DNA from: Rhynchonema sp. JSB1_4
Taxonomy: Eukaryota; Nematoda; Chromadorea; Monhysterida; Xyalidae
Assembly: GCA_030248065.1 (NCBI GenBank)
Contig: JASAMV010002529.1
Coordinates: 1-64,000, forward strand
Reading direction: 5' to 3'
Length of the DNA: 64,000 nucleotides
Below are positions 20,701-49,263 of the stretch, in pieces. Position 1 is the stretch's first letter, and each line of letters begins with the position of its first letter. The translations under genes and the position numbers were made by a program. The notes below the pieces were generated by a model. It had not been told where the DNA came from. It ran no database searches and saw only the letters and a list, made by a program, of their open reading frames with translations.

Positions 20701-23700
20701 ACGACAAGTCAAAAACGTGTGCGGCATAACCATAGGTACATTGAATCGGCCTCGAGTCTGTGAAATGGGATCATATTCGCATAATTACACCAATACATCA
20801 TCGATAAAGGACACTGTGGCTGTTGGGTACCGCCAACATTGCGCCCGTGAACCACACGCACAAAGAGCACCCAACGTCTGTCTGTATTTGGAGTGCGATG
20901 CATGGTGACAGCACAGGTGGCTATTATATGATGCACAACACACTCTATTGTTGTCGCCTGTCTTTGCGCGTATCATGCACCTACCGTAAACCAAATGTCC
21001 TTATTTTACTATCGACTCCGTTGTGCCGTAACGCAAAACTCGTCTACATTTATTTTGAGACTTTCTTTGTGTGTTTGTCTCTCTTTCTCCCTTTTTGCGC
21101 TCATTATTTGTGAAAGTTTGGGTTGGGTGCATCATCGTATATTCACTAAATGGAGGGTAAGTTTTTGCCTAATAAAAACTTACGTACATGTCCAGCGGCT
21201 ACCGTAATCCTGCGGGAAAGTGAAAATTCATCGCGCACCTCTCATCGTTAATTGGGTTACGGTGGGACGATTCTACCCGACATCGAGTGGCGTGAGAGAT
21301 TTGACGCACTGAAAGCTACGCACCTGTCAGATAAACATCGCAAAATAATGAGAAAATGCAACAAAATTACTGTACAGTTTACAGGACACCGTGTTTTTTG
21401 TCTTGCCTCAGCTCGAGCATGAAGTCAAATTTCCCAATTGTTTGCATTACAGGCGCCGCCAGCCACTTGAATGAAACAGCGATAATAATCATACAGTCAA
21501 TTATCATCAAATGTCACGGGGATGCTTGTTTGAAGAGGGTTAATACAAGGAGGCAAACCGATGCAGTGTAGTATGTCCACCTGTCTGGATAATCCCTCGG
21601 ACATTTTTGACTTGTGTAATCTAATACCGCTTGTACGATTTATAAATGCGTATTTTCGCAAGTGGTCAATAGTCACTCAAACTGATACTGGATAAATGTG
21701 TCCCCCTTTTCTATAAAATATACGTATTTGCCGAACGATTTACCGAATATCGCTCCTAAACACAGAATTGTAGCGCGTCGTTTGTGGCAACTAAAGTCGT
21801 CAACCCATTAGCGTTGCTCGGATGAGGTTGATCCGGAGAAAAAACACACATTCAACGCTTCTAATACGGACCAAGCCTTTGTTTGCTTGGAAGTTCACTC
21901 AGACTAACTGTGTACAGTAGCCAAGCCCATTCGTGTATCTTGTTGCCAAAATAACTTGGGTGAACAACAGAATGAAAAGGCCAGATCCCTGTGTTTTCGT
22001 GCGTGGATTATTATTTTATCTAAAAATTCGCATGTTCTGTTTCACGCGCTTATTAGCGCCCAGGAGCACATGTGTGTCTAATCCGACATGTGCCTAAATG
22101 CACCCTCGCATATAAATATGAGGTGAAATTACGTCCAAATTGCAACATAAAACCGACGGAAAAAGCGCAAAAAGCCACTCTCCATCGGGCGGGCGTGTCA
22201 CAACAATACACACCTGCCAAAAGCGGCGAAATCACAAAAAAAGCACAGACCCGACGATAAGCAAAGGTAATAAGACAAGGCGGATGGTCATGCACATTTT
22301 ACGATTCACACAACCAGACATGGACCAGAGATTCTTATCAGATTCAACGGATGCGACGGGACACGGTCATTCTTGGGCACCAAACCCCGACAATTTTCTT
22401 TTGTAGGATTTGATTTGATCCTCCCGTACCCTGGAATCCTGAAAATGGTCCCCCTCGTCTCGGCATCGAAAACTGCCCATCTGTCGAGTAACATGCCTCA
22501 CAATCACATAGCACAAGTCGTAACACAGTTTATTACGCGTTGTTGATTCAATGTTGAATTGTGCATGTGAACATGTTTATGGTATCCCAGCGCATGTGCA
22601 CAAGTCTAAATGGACTGGATCTGTATGAATTGACTCCGTCCCCGTCCCCAAATGACGTGAGGTTAACTCCCAAGAGCGCGCGTCGCGTTGGTGTGTCTGT
22701 CTGCGTGTGTGTGACATTTTTTGGCCGAAATCCGATCACCTAAAAACGTGGTAATGGCCATTAGCACCCGACCATGCGAGACCAGGCATGTTGTTGGCCC
22801 GCCGTCTCTGGGGAACGGATCATGTGTGAGCTCGCAAAAGGGCACAGTTATGACATACCGTCACCGGGTTACTGTGCGCAGATTACAGTGGCACATGAAC
22901 GGTCATTTGCTGAATATTTCAGCTTTGACTGAGCTTATCGGGGGCTTCGCTCGCTAGTACCAATCCGCATCCGTGGCTACTGTATTTTATAAACTGACAT
23001 GGACAGAACTCGGATCATGTAACAACACCAATTAATGTTTTATGCACTAGGTGCGCGCATTGTTTTTGAAATACCCGCGCAGTAGCGATTTATGGCATTT
23101 TTAAAAATCACCACACGCAAACGCGACGAGATGATACGATCCCTCGAGAGTTACTGGCTGTCATGCACTCTCCACATCAAAAGGTGTACGCACATTTGAA
23201 CCGATAATGCATGTGCATGGCGTTTAGCGTAACCCCTCGACGGTGGGCGGACACAATAACAATAGATCACAAACACCAGACTGAGATTTGTCAGTTTTTG
23301 GCTCCAGACTCGCAAATTTATCGGTTCCCCGTTTCGCGTTAAGCTGCACACACCTTTATGTGGCTGGGTCACCCGACCATGCAGCTTGGGAGTCAAATCT
23401 GCCCAATTTCCAAAATCACGTCCATCTAGACGACAGCGCGTATAACACTCGTTTAATATTTATGATTATTTATGTATGTGTTGTTGTTGTGATAAGCTCT
23501 GTGGGTCCCCATCAGCATGGTCTTGGCCTGTCTACCGTGTGTCAGTAAGGTACTGTCAAACACGTTTCTTGGATACCTTGTGTGCCATGACATGTCCAAT
23601 TGGATGCACCCAACAATGAAATGAGCCTATTATGGCAATATGTTCACGCCTGGACAAAACTGTGAAAGGAGCAATCGTGTGCCAGCTTAGCACCAGCATC

Positions 23701-26569
23701 AGCAGCGGGAGGTGATTTCCGCTAATTTCACTAAGTGCACCTTTCGGGCTTCAAAAGATTTCACGCTCTCATGCCTCTGTTTGGCACCACCAGAAAATGT
23801 GTCGAGCCAGCCACCAAATGGATGGAGGTCCAGGCTGGATTGCTCACTTGACAGGTTGCATGTTGCCCGGAGGTTTTGTAACTCAAATGTTCACGTGAAT
23901 ATGTGTGCCTCACATCCTGAAGCTAGTACCATGTAGCTGAAACTCCCGACTCCGTCAGAGTGTTCAGAACGTTTACGTTGAACAGTTACACCCCTGACGT
24001 GGTATTATTATTATTAGTTTTGTACCACTACACCCAAACACACTTGACCGCAATATTATGCAGTGTGTAATCGTCAACGCCATGAAGTGATCATGCATAT
24101 CCAAAACGGTTACATTACAGCCGTGACGATTCATACAGTATTTGGGCAAAACACAAGTGCGGTGTCCTTGACTTTGTATACAGTCAGTTGGTAATAAAAG
24201 CGACGAGCGTAAAACTGTCATCATCGGTGGTATCTTAATCGCTTACAACACGCATGTGTAACGACTTTGGCCTGAACAACAACCGTCACAAAACAGTGCC
24301 GTCAAACGCAACACATACAGTATCAAACCCGCCACCAGTGTGCCGTATTATCACGGCTGTGCAAATATGGCTGTATATTAATATTATTGAAATGATTTTT
24401 TTACGATTTCAAAAGCGGTACGTACATACGTACGCCTTTCGGACACCCCCGTCCGCACAAAAAACCAAACGCGCGTTATGATTAGACCTATAGATCGTGT
24501 AATAGCTGGAGCTTATTCGTGTCTGACAAAGTGCATGCACCTGTCTGACATGACAAGTCGATCGAGTGTTCACTTATGACAGGTTATGTGCCACGCGGCC
24601 GCGCGCGTTTTGACACGCAAATTAGTGGCACCCACCTCGACACATCAGGGATGCCGTTGCGGTTCGCGTATGCACACTCAAGTCGTTTTACGCGGGGCCG
24701 GAGACCTCTAATATACATACATTCTCTTGATATGTAGACCGGTATTGTATATGTAACCTGCGTGATCTAAAGGAGAGCCGATGCAGATATACTGTACGTA
24801 GTAGTGACCAGGTATATGAGTCTAAACATCACTGGCTGGCTCCAAATGTATCACCCTAAGCGACAATATTGACACACAGAGATATACACTGGCATTGACC
24901 TGCTATTGGACCAGACGTGAGCACACCCAGCCAGGATAAGGTCATGCACATGCATTTAGTCGGTCGAGATCTGCCATTGAGATATGGCTCAACTTATGAT
25001 CACCAGCCGACCTTGTGACTAAATATGTGTCTCAATCTACACTTTCGGTTGTGTCACAGCATACCGTAATCCCGATATCTGACCGTCGGGGCCGATAGAA
25101 GACAGTGTGTGATAAATGTTTGCCCATTTACGAAACGGTGTCCGAGTAGTGGGTACCGGATTAATTGACTTTCCAGCAAATGGACAAAATGCGGTGCGCG
25201 TACCCAACGACCCGGTTAATGCGTCGGCCAAGACACACTTTTGTTTGACGATCTATAGTTTGCCGTCGGTCATTTACCATTGGTGTTGGTCACAATTTGC
25301 ACGTGTGTAGAAACATCATCGGTACCCCTCGCGGGTTGCTCTCATCTGACGTGCAATCCGGTGCCCAAAATTGTGCCATTGATCAAATGATACGATCGAA
25401 TAATAAGTAGTCGTCGACTTAACGGTTATTTAGGCACAAACCCGCACACACGCACGGAAATGCGCACATGCACAACATTGGCACCGCAATTGAGTGTGAT
25501 TTACCGTATCCTTAGTGTAAAGTTGTTGTGAGATTTATGTCACGTATTTTTGCATATTATGCCGCCAAACGGACGGAACAAAGTTTTATGCGCATATGCC
25601 TATGTGGGTAACGTAAACCATTGATCAACCAGGATCAATTTATATCGGCCCATGTACGCATTCTGAACTTCAACAAAATACAGCCCACTTGGTATGGGTC
25701 CCGAACAATACCGTAACTTACCGTAATCCACCAAGTGACAGTGTCACCCCATAAAGTCGCACGCAAACAGTGGCGCAGGAAATGACGGCCATCGGCTTAC
25801 AGCGCGTGGCTCATAAAGTTCCTCCCTCATTTATTCATGATCAACACAAAGCCCACGCACTTGAGACTGGTTGTTCGCCCTGCCAGGTTCTCATCTCAAC
25901 ACGGTCGCCTTGACAGATCAGACATTTTTCTCCCATTTCGACATGAGGTCGTCGCGCGGGAGGCGCACTGTCTGTCACGTCACACAAGTTTGTGCGAAGC
26001 CCATAAACGGCTGCAGCACTCCAACTGCCGACTTTATGCCCCGGGATGTATTTATTAGGGTGCACATGCCATATCACCCCGATCAAACGTACCGCACCGC
26101 CGATGAGCATTAGTTAGTGGGTAACACCACTTGATTGGTGAGTTGGACATGGACCGACACAGTTACGGTGCCGATTACGGTAGATGTTTGAAGCGTGTCG
26201 GGCTCTAAACAACAACACGCACCGTGTTTATGGCCTGTGTCGCTGCACGCAATTGTTGGGACGCGGAGGGTCCATACCGCAGATTTCCACAAATCGCCCC
26301 CTCCTCCGGGTGACGGATCTCTGCATCAACTGCACTTGGTCAAACGTCAGATATGATTGGGATGTCACAACAGCCTCCAGTCGGTTTGCCGTGTGTAAAT
26401 GTGCGTGTTATGTGTGTGTCAAATATGACACGAACCGAGCCGCGCACAAATTATGTCATCTGAATTGGCTCATGTAAATTGGCCCTGTCAGCTATAAAAC
26501 GCGACAATCAAACCAGACGACACGGCAGTACTGCGTGAATTTTTTAACGCTGCTGCGCCCCTGTTGTGT

Positions 26570-26846
26570 GTATTGGTCGCACAATGACTATATAAGAATC
26601 CATCCAACAAAATTCCTGAATGGTAAGGCACGTCTCGCTGCAGATCACAAGTGTTCTATTTATATTTTTTCCAAAATATTTCTGCCGATATCACGCTAAC
26701 TGTGTTCAAGCAGCATCACTGAAAAATCGCCAGAAATGTTTTGGAAAAACTATAAGTAGAACGCTTGTGATCTGCGGCGAGACGTGCCTTTACCATTCAG
26801 GAAATTTTTTGGATGGATTCTTATATAGTCATTGTGCGACCAATAC
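26570..26846. repeat. 277-bp inverted-repeat element
   Basis: Two arms of about 125 bp, beginning GTATTGGTCGCACAATGACT and ending with its complement, are separated by a short centre. Identity between arms is high, with scattered mismatches and indels. It is a foldback-type MITE or hairpin locus. I see no clear target duplication at the borders. Confidence 0.75.
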
Positions 26847-28031
26847 CTAATGGGTGGAGGCAGACAGGGTGATACAGTGCCAAAGTCAGCACACATAAAA
26901 ACAGCATCCCTTTGGTCCAGCCGAACAAAAGCAAGACTGTCAGTAAACTATTACTGTAGATACCAAAAATGGCAAGTGGACTATTGTTTGTGTTGCGCGC
27001 GGCATGTTGAGTTTGACATCCAACACTCAACCGCCACTTGAAACATCAAACACACTCACTCACTGCGACAAAAGGCTAAAAATCAATGGTCTTCCATAGA
27101 GTAATATTGATCTTGATTCGATGTGGGAAACAATAATAATGCATTCAGCAGCACTTATGGAGGGCCTCTAGAAACTTCTTGCTTAGGATGGTGTTTCACT
27201 ATGTGTTCACGGACCAAGTGTACCCAACATGCCGTGTTGTGTTCGTTTGAAGCGGCGAAACGTTGCTTTCAACGCACACTTGAGTGGCTGAGTGTTCGTT
27301 TGTTTGTATTCACGGAAACGCGAGGTGACATTCGATATTCTGGGCCACCGCTATTGCGCTCAGATCGCACTGATTTCTTTGAGCCATCGGTGCACCAGGC
27401 CTCTTCAGTCAAATACATCCCTTCCCAAACACTTGTATAGTCTTTCATTTTATTCTCGGTCCAAACAAAAACCAAATCCCTTCTCCACAGCAGCCTCTGT
27501 CCCTTTTCAACACTTGTCGACCTGTTGGTTTCTCCACGACGATGACGCTGTTTTCAGGCGTGAAACATTTTCTGCTCCGCTTCTGGCGTAAAAACGGAAA
27601 ACTACAAACCAAAAGGCCGGTCCCCATCTCCACTCACGAACTGATGGGTTACGGTAGGTTTGTCATAACGCGGCTGTCGCGTATGTCGACGTGCGAGCTT
27701 GTCGGATAAAACGTGTCTAAACTTTACAAAATACTAACAGCTAAACTAATCATCACCTCGTCGCGCACGGCCTATTTTACACGTTGTGTTCTGCCGCCTG
27801 CTGATGCCCAGATCCGTATTGGCAAATATGATCCTTCAAGAACTAGTTATGCATAGTGGCTTACGCTGAGCGCACTGGGCCGATTCGGGCCTTGCTACCT
27901 CGCTGCATTGTGCTATTCGGCTGACGAGCGGGGGGCACAACGTCACGCCGATGGTCTCGAATACCCCGCGAAACCCGGCGAGACAGCCCCCAAAAAATTT
28001 TTTCAAAAATTCCCCAAAAAACACCCACACA

Positions 28032-28046
28032 CCCCCCCCCCCCCCC
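28032..28046 (+). repeat. C homopolymer run
   Basis: Fifteen consecutive C follow an A/C-rich stretch that includes CCCCAAAAAATTTTTTC-like sequence just upstream. Confidence 0.9.
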
Positions 28047-29335
28047 TTTTACCGTGCCGCGCAAACGTAACGGTGCCTGTGAGACGTTGTAAAACATGAG
28101 CACTTTGTGAGTGTGTGTTCGCATCTTTGGCCGATTAGGTGTGGGCTCGCGGCGGGTGAAATCTGACAGCATAGTTGGCGCGCTCTGCACAAACGACCAA
28201 ACTTACAAATGTGCCACTGACAGCTTTTATCTCACTGGCTGTTGACAGGACTCATTGTCCACAGAAACATTATTGTCCAATAATAGTGCCACATTTCGAC
28301 CTACTGTCGCAGACGGGCAATGCACAGGGTCATCTTCAGTGCTAAGGTGCCACGTGATCCCACGAAGAGCACACTGTATTGTGAAACACAATTGAACATC
28401 GTGTTCTGTCATTAGACACAATAATCCAGCTTGGACAGGCGGTGTTGGGTTTGGCGTTAAAGCGCACATTGTGCAGGGCGCCTCTCTTCTGTCGGCTCAT
28501 TTGCAACCGTTTTGTCCGACACACTGTTATTGTTGTTAAGTGTGTGTGTGCCGCCACAACAGCCGCGTGTGTGATGCGCCACTTTCGGCGGTGCACCAAG
28601 CGCTCCTCAGTTCTAGGGTACAGGTGGTGGATGGAACTATGCGTTGAACAACATGGTACCTGACTTGCAGCTGGGTTGGTGTCAGTCAGCAGGATAATGT
28701 GCTTCCCAAGTAAGACATCATCAACAACTGCAAACTTTTCTGTTGATATGGTATTGGTACATCTGGCACTGACACCAGCAGAATTGACCACTGAAGCATA
28801 TCGCGCCATAAAATATGGTCCGCCGACTCTGTATGTGTGGATGGCCCCAAAACTTCAAAACACCCCAGACACTCAAGCGTGATAGACCCCATCACCACAG
28901 GACACAACAACAGCCGAAAGCCACAAGTCTCTCACCCTCACCATGGCAAGCGGGTGTGTTTACACAAATTTGTTGTCACCCGCAGCTCTCCCGTTCTCAG
29001 CTACTGGCTGGCCCAGACGTCCGTCGAATAATACTGTATTTGTGTGTGCACCCGTTTTTCGGGGTTTGTTGTTGTTGAGTCCACACTTCAACATTTTGTG
29101 TCTGGAAACCGTGGATGGAGACAGCACCCAAGTTCGATCACTTGATGTGCGCACCTATACCTGTGGAGTGCAAATATTGATACACAGATAAGTGGTGGGA
29201 TACAATGAATGTGCTTGCCAGTGTTGATGGTGGTGGTGACAAAGCAACAAACTTTTAGCACTCGCCGCCGCTGCCGCCAACCCTAATGCGCTTATGAGCA
29301 GCTAGTCAGCAGCAGCTTAGCCACTTGAGCTGCTA

Positions 29336-29358
29336 TGTGTGTGTGTGTGTGTGTGTGT
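29336..29358 (+). repeat. TG microsatellite
   Basis: About 11 uninterrupted TG units. Confidence 0.95.
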
Positions 29359-31772
29359 CAATAACAGTTGCACAGTCACACACACGCAAGCACCTGTACA
29401 CTTACGATTGCTGCCTTTGACTGACCACATTGTGTGCTGTTCTTTGGCACAGGTGCGACAGAAAGTGTCGCATTTCGGTCGACACCTGCATTTCTGTCGC
29501 ATCAGCATGTCACGCAGTCATTGGTATTAGAGTGTCGAGTGGCGTGAAGGCTGCCGGCTAATCCCCCTTTGTATTCACTCGAACGCAACGCACAGTCACA
29601 ATACCGTATAGCGGTGTTATACTGTAACTACAGTAATCCCAAACGTCAAACACCTGCTTGTCAGCCACACAAAAGTCGACAATGACGGCTCTATGTGACA
29701 AGTCCCCGTCACATGCAAAAACAGGGACGCCCTTTGCGCCGCGCCAACTTTTATGAGCAGCCATCAAGCCTTTGTGTTTATGACAGCGCGTGCATTGCGG
29801 CCGCTTGGTGCATCATTAATTAGCCTCATCCGCACACCCGTTGCTCGTGGACATGCCATTTTTGGCAGATATTATGGGCGTAAGTGCCATGCCTAAGTGG
29901 TAATATGGCATCAATGGGACTTGGGTGAATGAACAACGAACAAGTGACATAAGATTGCGCCCTTCCATCCACGCAAACCTGGATGTGAAACATCAGATAG
30001 ATTCCAGTCCGTTAAGAAACTGATACCAACGTTTCCTCCACCTAATGGTACTGCCGTTAGCCAGCAAATGAATGGGTGTCGATATAAAAGTGGCGCGGCG
30101 CGGTTTAACACCATGACTACATGTTAGATGTGTACCTGGCAGGTATACTCAGCTAATGAGTGAAATTGGGCTCGAATAATACAATAATGCTGCTGGCTTG
30201 CATGTTTGGTTTTGATTGATGTACACCCAACGCCGACAAGCTGCCACTCGCACCAGTGCGCAATCATGTAGGGTGCGCGGCCGGCTGGGTGATGTTTCAC
30301 ACAATCGGTGCACCCAATATCAGGCAGACTGGTGGAGGAGTGAGACAATGGGTGCAAACCATGATCATAAAACACAAAGCACAAGTGCTGAGTGTGTGTG
30401 TGTGCATGAGTGCGAGCATTGACACCAGTGGGCATGTTAACCTGCATGATCCGATTTTAACCACCCATCGCTTCACATACGTCCGATTGCGCGAAAGGTT
30501 CGTAAATGCGGATGGTCGGGCGATGGGTGCCTGCAAATGGCGCTGGCGCCTGCGCGTCCCGGCTGTGTTGGCGCTTTGTAATATGTCGCCCTATCGCTGC
30601 GATATTACGGTAGGTTTGGCGACCACTTTGAGTTTTATGTGAAAAATTTGCCGTCTCTCTCTCAATTTTTTTTCAGTGCTGCATGTTCCTTCCATGTGTC
30701 CATTGTTCTTGAGGACTGACTTGTTACTCGCGTATCACATCACTGAACCATTGTACAAGATGCAAGTCGGTGTTGTCGTTAGAGAAATCCCGACCCGAAA
30801 TTATTGTTGCAACACACGCAGTGGAACACATTAGCGGTTTTTTATTTTATTTCTTCGTAAAGCATATACGCGTATACGGTTTTCAATCTTGGTGAAACAT
30901 TTGAGACATTGCATACAGTACACAAGAGGGAAGACCGTAACTTCATCATTTTCAGTCCGCGCCGCGATCGGGTTCCGCAACCTAACACAATGTCGTAACC
31001 CTGACAGGCAAGCAATTACGGTATCCACATCGCGGGCAGACGCATATATAAAACATGGAAAAATCTTTGGGAGTGGCAAAACACGAAGCCTAACAAACGG
31101 TGACACAGACATGCGACAGCATAAATGGATACAGCATACCACAAGAATGGTTGTATACGGTAGGCAATACGGTAGGGGTGTCTTATGAATTTGTCGTGTA
31201 CGCTTGAGTATGTATGATTTGATTTTGGATATTTTTAAGCAGCGGAAAAATAATATCAAAACACACAAAAACATTGATGGTGGCCCGCGTTAAAAATGCT
31301 GAAGCGTTTTTTGACATATACGTAACATCATAATAATAAGAAAATAAATATAATATCAACCCAGCCAAGAAGCAGAGCGTTACTAAAAACTGTACGGAGC
31401 ACAAGACTCACAACGCAGATACAAAGCTTGGCCGATGCAAAGAAAGCCACAGAAAATAAAATGGTCTCTGCGTAGACGCTAAATTTACAATATCCCAGAA
31501 ATAGCATAATAACAGTGAAAATAAAATAAAATATTTATCAATCACTGGGCAAATCAGATGCACATTAGCAGAATATCTTTGCGACGTCTGAGTATGTACA
31601 AAAGTCGAGGCAAAAATATAAATCGCTAAGTTATAATATCAGCTTCGGTAAAACAATTCTGGTGTATGACGAAAGCAAAAAATTGAAAAGGTAATCCTGA
31701 TCATAATATCAATTTCAAAACTACACAACTGAGTATTTTAGAGCGCCTCACGGCTTATGGTGCTTGCAAGCT

Positions 31773-31826
31773 GATATCAATTTTTGGGTGCAATTTTGTT
31801 TTGCTCGTACCCAAAAACTGATATCT
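31773..31826. repeat. Short hairpin near the Tbx2 3' end
   Basis: GATATCAATTTTTGGGTGC at 31773-31791 is repeated inverted, with two mismatches, ending at about 31825. The loop is about 17 bases. It is small enough to be a hairpin MITE relic or a structured RNA in downstream transcript. Confidence 0.45.
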
Positions 31827-32264
31827 GGTACGTCACAGCTGTACCGTGAAAGTGTAATCGAAGGAAGAAATACATACATATACGTAGCTGGAAACGGTGA
31901 AAAAACGGTGCCGAAACAGCAGATGTAAAGCTATGCGTTTTCGTAAGGAAAAACAGCGAGTGTTTTCGATTGCAGAACGTTTTGGTATGAAATCAACAAC
32001 AATAAGAATTATAAACACGCGTATACGTTCAAAATACAAATGGGGAGCTCGGCATCAGAGAGAATTCATGAGAGAGAAAGAGAGAGACGGAAAAAATAAT
32101 GACATAAACAAGAAAAATATGTGTGTGTGACCTTGTATATAAACAAGCAGATCTGAAGAGTGGCTTTGTCCAAATACACAGTAGCAACAATTCTAATATT
32201 TTGATGTGTGTGATCACCTAATCCCAAATATACCCAATCAACTCTGTGCAATATCAACAGTAAA

Positions 32265-46835
<14,571 letters not shown>

Positions 46836-47544
46836 CGGTGCTGTTTCACCGCATCGACGGATTATCACAGATTCAGGTTGTATTTGACGCAAGCCAATAA
46901 ATAGACACGATCGTGTGCTCAGGTGCAGACAGATGAACAGGCGGAAATTGTGGTGCTGAAATAATTGGGGCTGAGTTATTTAGGATGTTACATCCCCGAA
47001 TAACATAAATTGGAAACTGCGAGCTTTCCAGCTGGACCGTGTTGGGAATTCGGAATTAAATTGAAGCTCGGCCTGTTGTACATAAAAAGGAGTCTAATTC
47101 GAATTAGTAGGAAATTAGTGTTTTGGAATTGGAAAAGCGGGAACAAGGCTTTGGCGTTTGCTCCAACTTGATGTTGGCAAGTTCAATGCATATGATAATC
47201 GTATGAAAAACATTACTGCCCCACACGCAGATAAAGATCTAATGTGGTGCAAATTGGGCAGATCTTGACTGTAACCGATTGTAAAAAAGCGCCAAAAGTT
47301 GGATGTGTGCGAGCAAATACGAAATGAACAAAAAGTTTTGAGTTGACTACAAAAACCAGTTTGAAGGGTGCCGAAATGAACAAACTTGAAGAGGGCGCTT
47401 TGCAGCGATTTTCTTGCGGTTAAACAATGTATTCCACGAAATAATATCATCTAAATGTGCTATATCTGCCAGTGTCTGTGTGTGAGAATGGCTACAACCC
47501 ACTTGGCAAAATACGCACCGCATTGTCACACTCTCCGCACGGCT

Positions 47545-47600
47545 CGCTGATTGGCTGTCACGCCCGACCCTCAGCCAATCAGCGTGCGCGGTGGGCGGGG
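47545..47600 (-). promoter_or_regulatory. Palindromic CCAAT pair plus GC box, candidate Tbx2 promoter
   Basis: CGCTGATTGGCTG (47545-47557) and CAGCCAATCAGCG (47572-47584) form a perfect 13-bp inverted repeat around a 14-bp centre. Each arm has a CCAAT box. GGGCGGGG follows at 47593-47600. The cluster is about 0.7 kb upstream of the Tbx2 start codon, a plausible place for a promoter or promoter-proximal element. Confidence 0.4.
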
Positions 47601-49243
47601 TCTGACTACTGGTGTGATCTAGTCTGTTTGCAAACCGAATTTGCGCTGCTAAAGTGTTGACTGGCAGAAAAACGCAGATTTATATTATACACATTTGGAT
47701 TTAGATTATTGCTATTATTATGATTATTTTCGGGTTGTTTTTGATTTGCTGAATAATGGTGGCACACAAAGCCGTGCACGTGATGGGTACGTTTATGACG
47801 ATTTATCATATTGACAAGCACATAGTGCTTGTGTGGTGTGGATGCGATAAAAATCATTGGTTGAAGACAATATTTCGACACAATGTGAGGTCCCGAGGGG
47901 GCAGACGAGATCCAAGCCCAATGTTATTAGGTGCCATCAGTGAGTGTCATAGTTGAGGACCTGACAATTCAATCTCAAGTGCAGTCATGCAGCACTTATT
48001 TAGTTCAATCATAACTCTCAAAAATGTGCCACACCAACAGATCATCATATCTGGAACGGAAACCGCGCGTCACAAAGTCCAAACTTTGGCTCGTCAGAGT
48101 CACGCGTATGCGAACACCAACATCATACACAGGCTCAAATTCGTTCGTCAAAAGTACGCATAGCGCCAAGTAGGCCGTAAAAAGTTATGATAACACAATT
48201 TATGTGTAAAGATGCGAGCCATCGGTCACACTTGTTGCACACATGACATCACTATTGAGTTGGTCATCATAATTTCTCGAAAGGCGCACATTCATGTACA
48301 TCAACCCTCTAAATGTTTGACGTTTTTGGTTGTGGTGGTGTCTGTCTTGACTGAGATAAACATCAGTGAGACGAGGCGCGTGTTGTGTCACGCACGTAAT
48401 GTCCATTTATAATCAGCGTGCAACATCAGCCAGTTGTGTATTATGCCATCACACTTTATGATTGTATTGTATGTATTGTATGTGCTATGCAGATATCCAT
48501 CTCAGCCTGTACTCTCGCTCTTTGACTCCAATTATGACTTTACGACTGCAATACGGCTATGGTGGAGACACAGACATGTTTAGCCGGAAGGCGTGAAAGC
48601 GGGCTCCGCACCATCGTCGTGTTACCATTGAAAACTGCGACGTCGGAAGCGGCGTTGTGATCTACTGTACCTATATGTATACCATCACATGCGTGAAGTT
48701 TTTACAACCATTTATGGTGCTGGCATAGGCGCCCGACATCTTGACGCGATCTGACTGTATCCTAGTCACTCTCTCCACGGCGCACTCAGTAACCGACCGA
48801 CCCATATTTAGCGATAAATGAGTTTACAAGGTTGGGGTTGGTGGCGCTAAGCTTTTATTGGTGAGAGTCCTGGAAACAAACTTGTACAGGTGCGTAATTA
48901 CTGGTGGTAAGGTTACGGTAGCGCAGGAAAATGTTTGAAAATTTACAGTATAAACCAACAGCGATCGCGAGTTATTTCAAACCGAAACGATCACCTGCGT
49001 CGTACAAGTGTGGTGTCTGGCCCGACTTTCACATTCTAATAACGCGAGATGATGAATGTTTCGGAGCTGATCACGTTTTCTCAGTTCATTAATTCTCGCT
49101 CGTTGATGTTATGATAGTGAGCGGGTGGGTGACAGACCATTCCGGTTGTTCCCCACACCCGCCACACCTTCACGCACAGAAAAAGAGACAACTCCATTCT
49201 GTACACCACCAAGTTCTGGAGTTTTCGGGCGCAAAATCACTTT

Positions 49244-49263
49244 CCGTGGTGACAAGTTAATCG
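49244..49263. promoter_or_regulatory. 20-bp word shared with 37330-37349 (Tbx2 upstream copy)
   Basis: This is the second exact copy of CCGTGGTGACAAGTTAATCG. It lies about 2.4 kb upstream of the Tbx2 start. Sequence on either side is only weakly similar between the two places (a GCGCAA word precedes both). Confidence 0.3.

Larger units (their letters stand above)
17595..32264. other. 14.7-kb region without a recognised gene, between BCAS3 and Tbx2 3' ends
   Basis: No open frame here resembles a known protein or shows good exon borders. It contains the inverted repeat at 26570-26846, a C run, a TG microsatellite, a hairpin at 31773-31826 and many dispersed GGTTACGGTA-like words (19905, 20165, 21254, 27646; inverted at 21200, 25709 and 25719). 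Because BCAS3-TBX2 intervals carry enhancers in vertebrates, this is a candidate regulatory block, but that is inference. Confidence 0.5.

Noticed and set aside
28342..28809. 155-codon minus-strand open frame
   Set aside because: It is intergenic, Cys/His/Thr-rich from CA/TG-rich DNA, with no family resemblance.
46836..46892. Extending Tbx2 upstream to codon TTG at 46892
   Set aside because: The frame is open, but the codon is not ATG. I began at the tandem ATG and noted a possible upstream exon.
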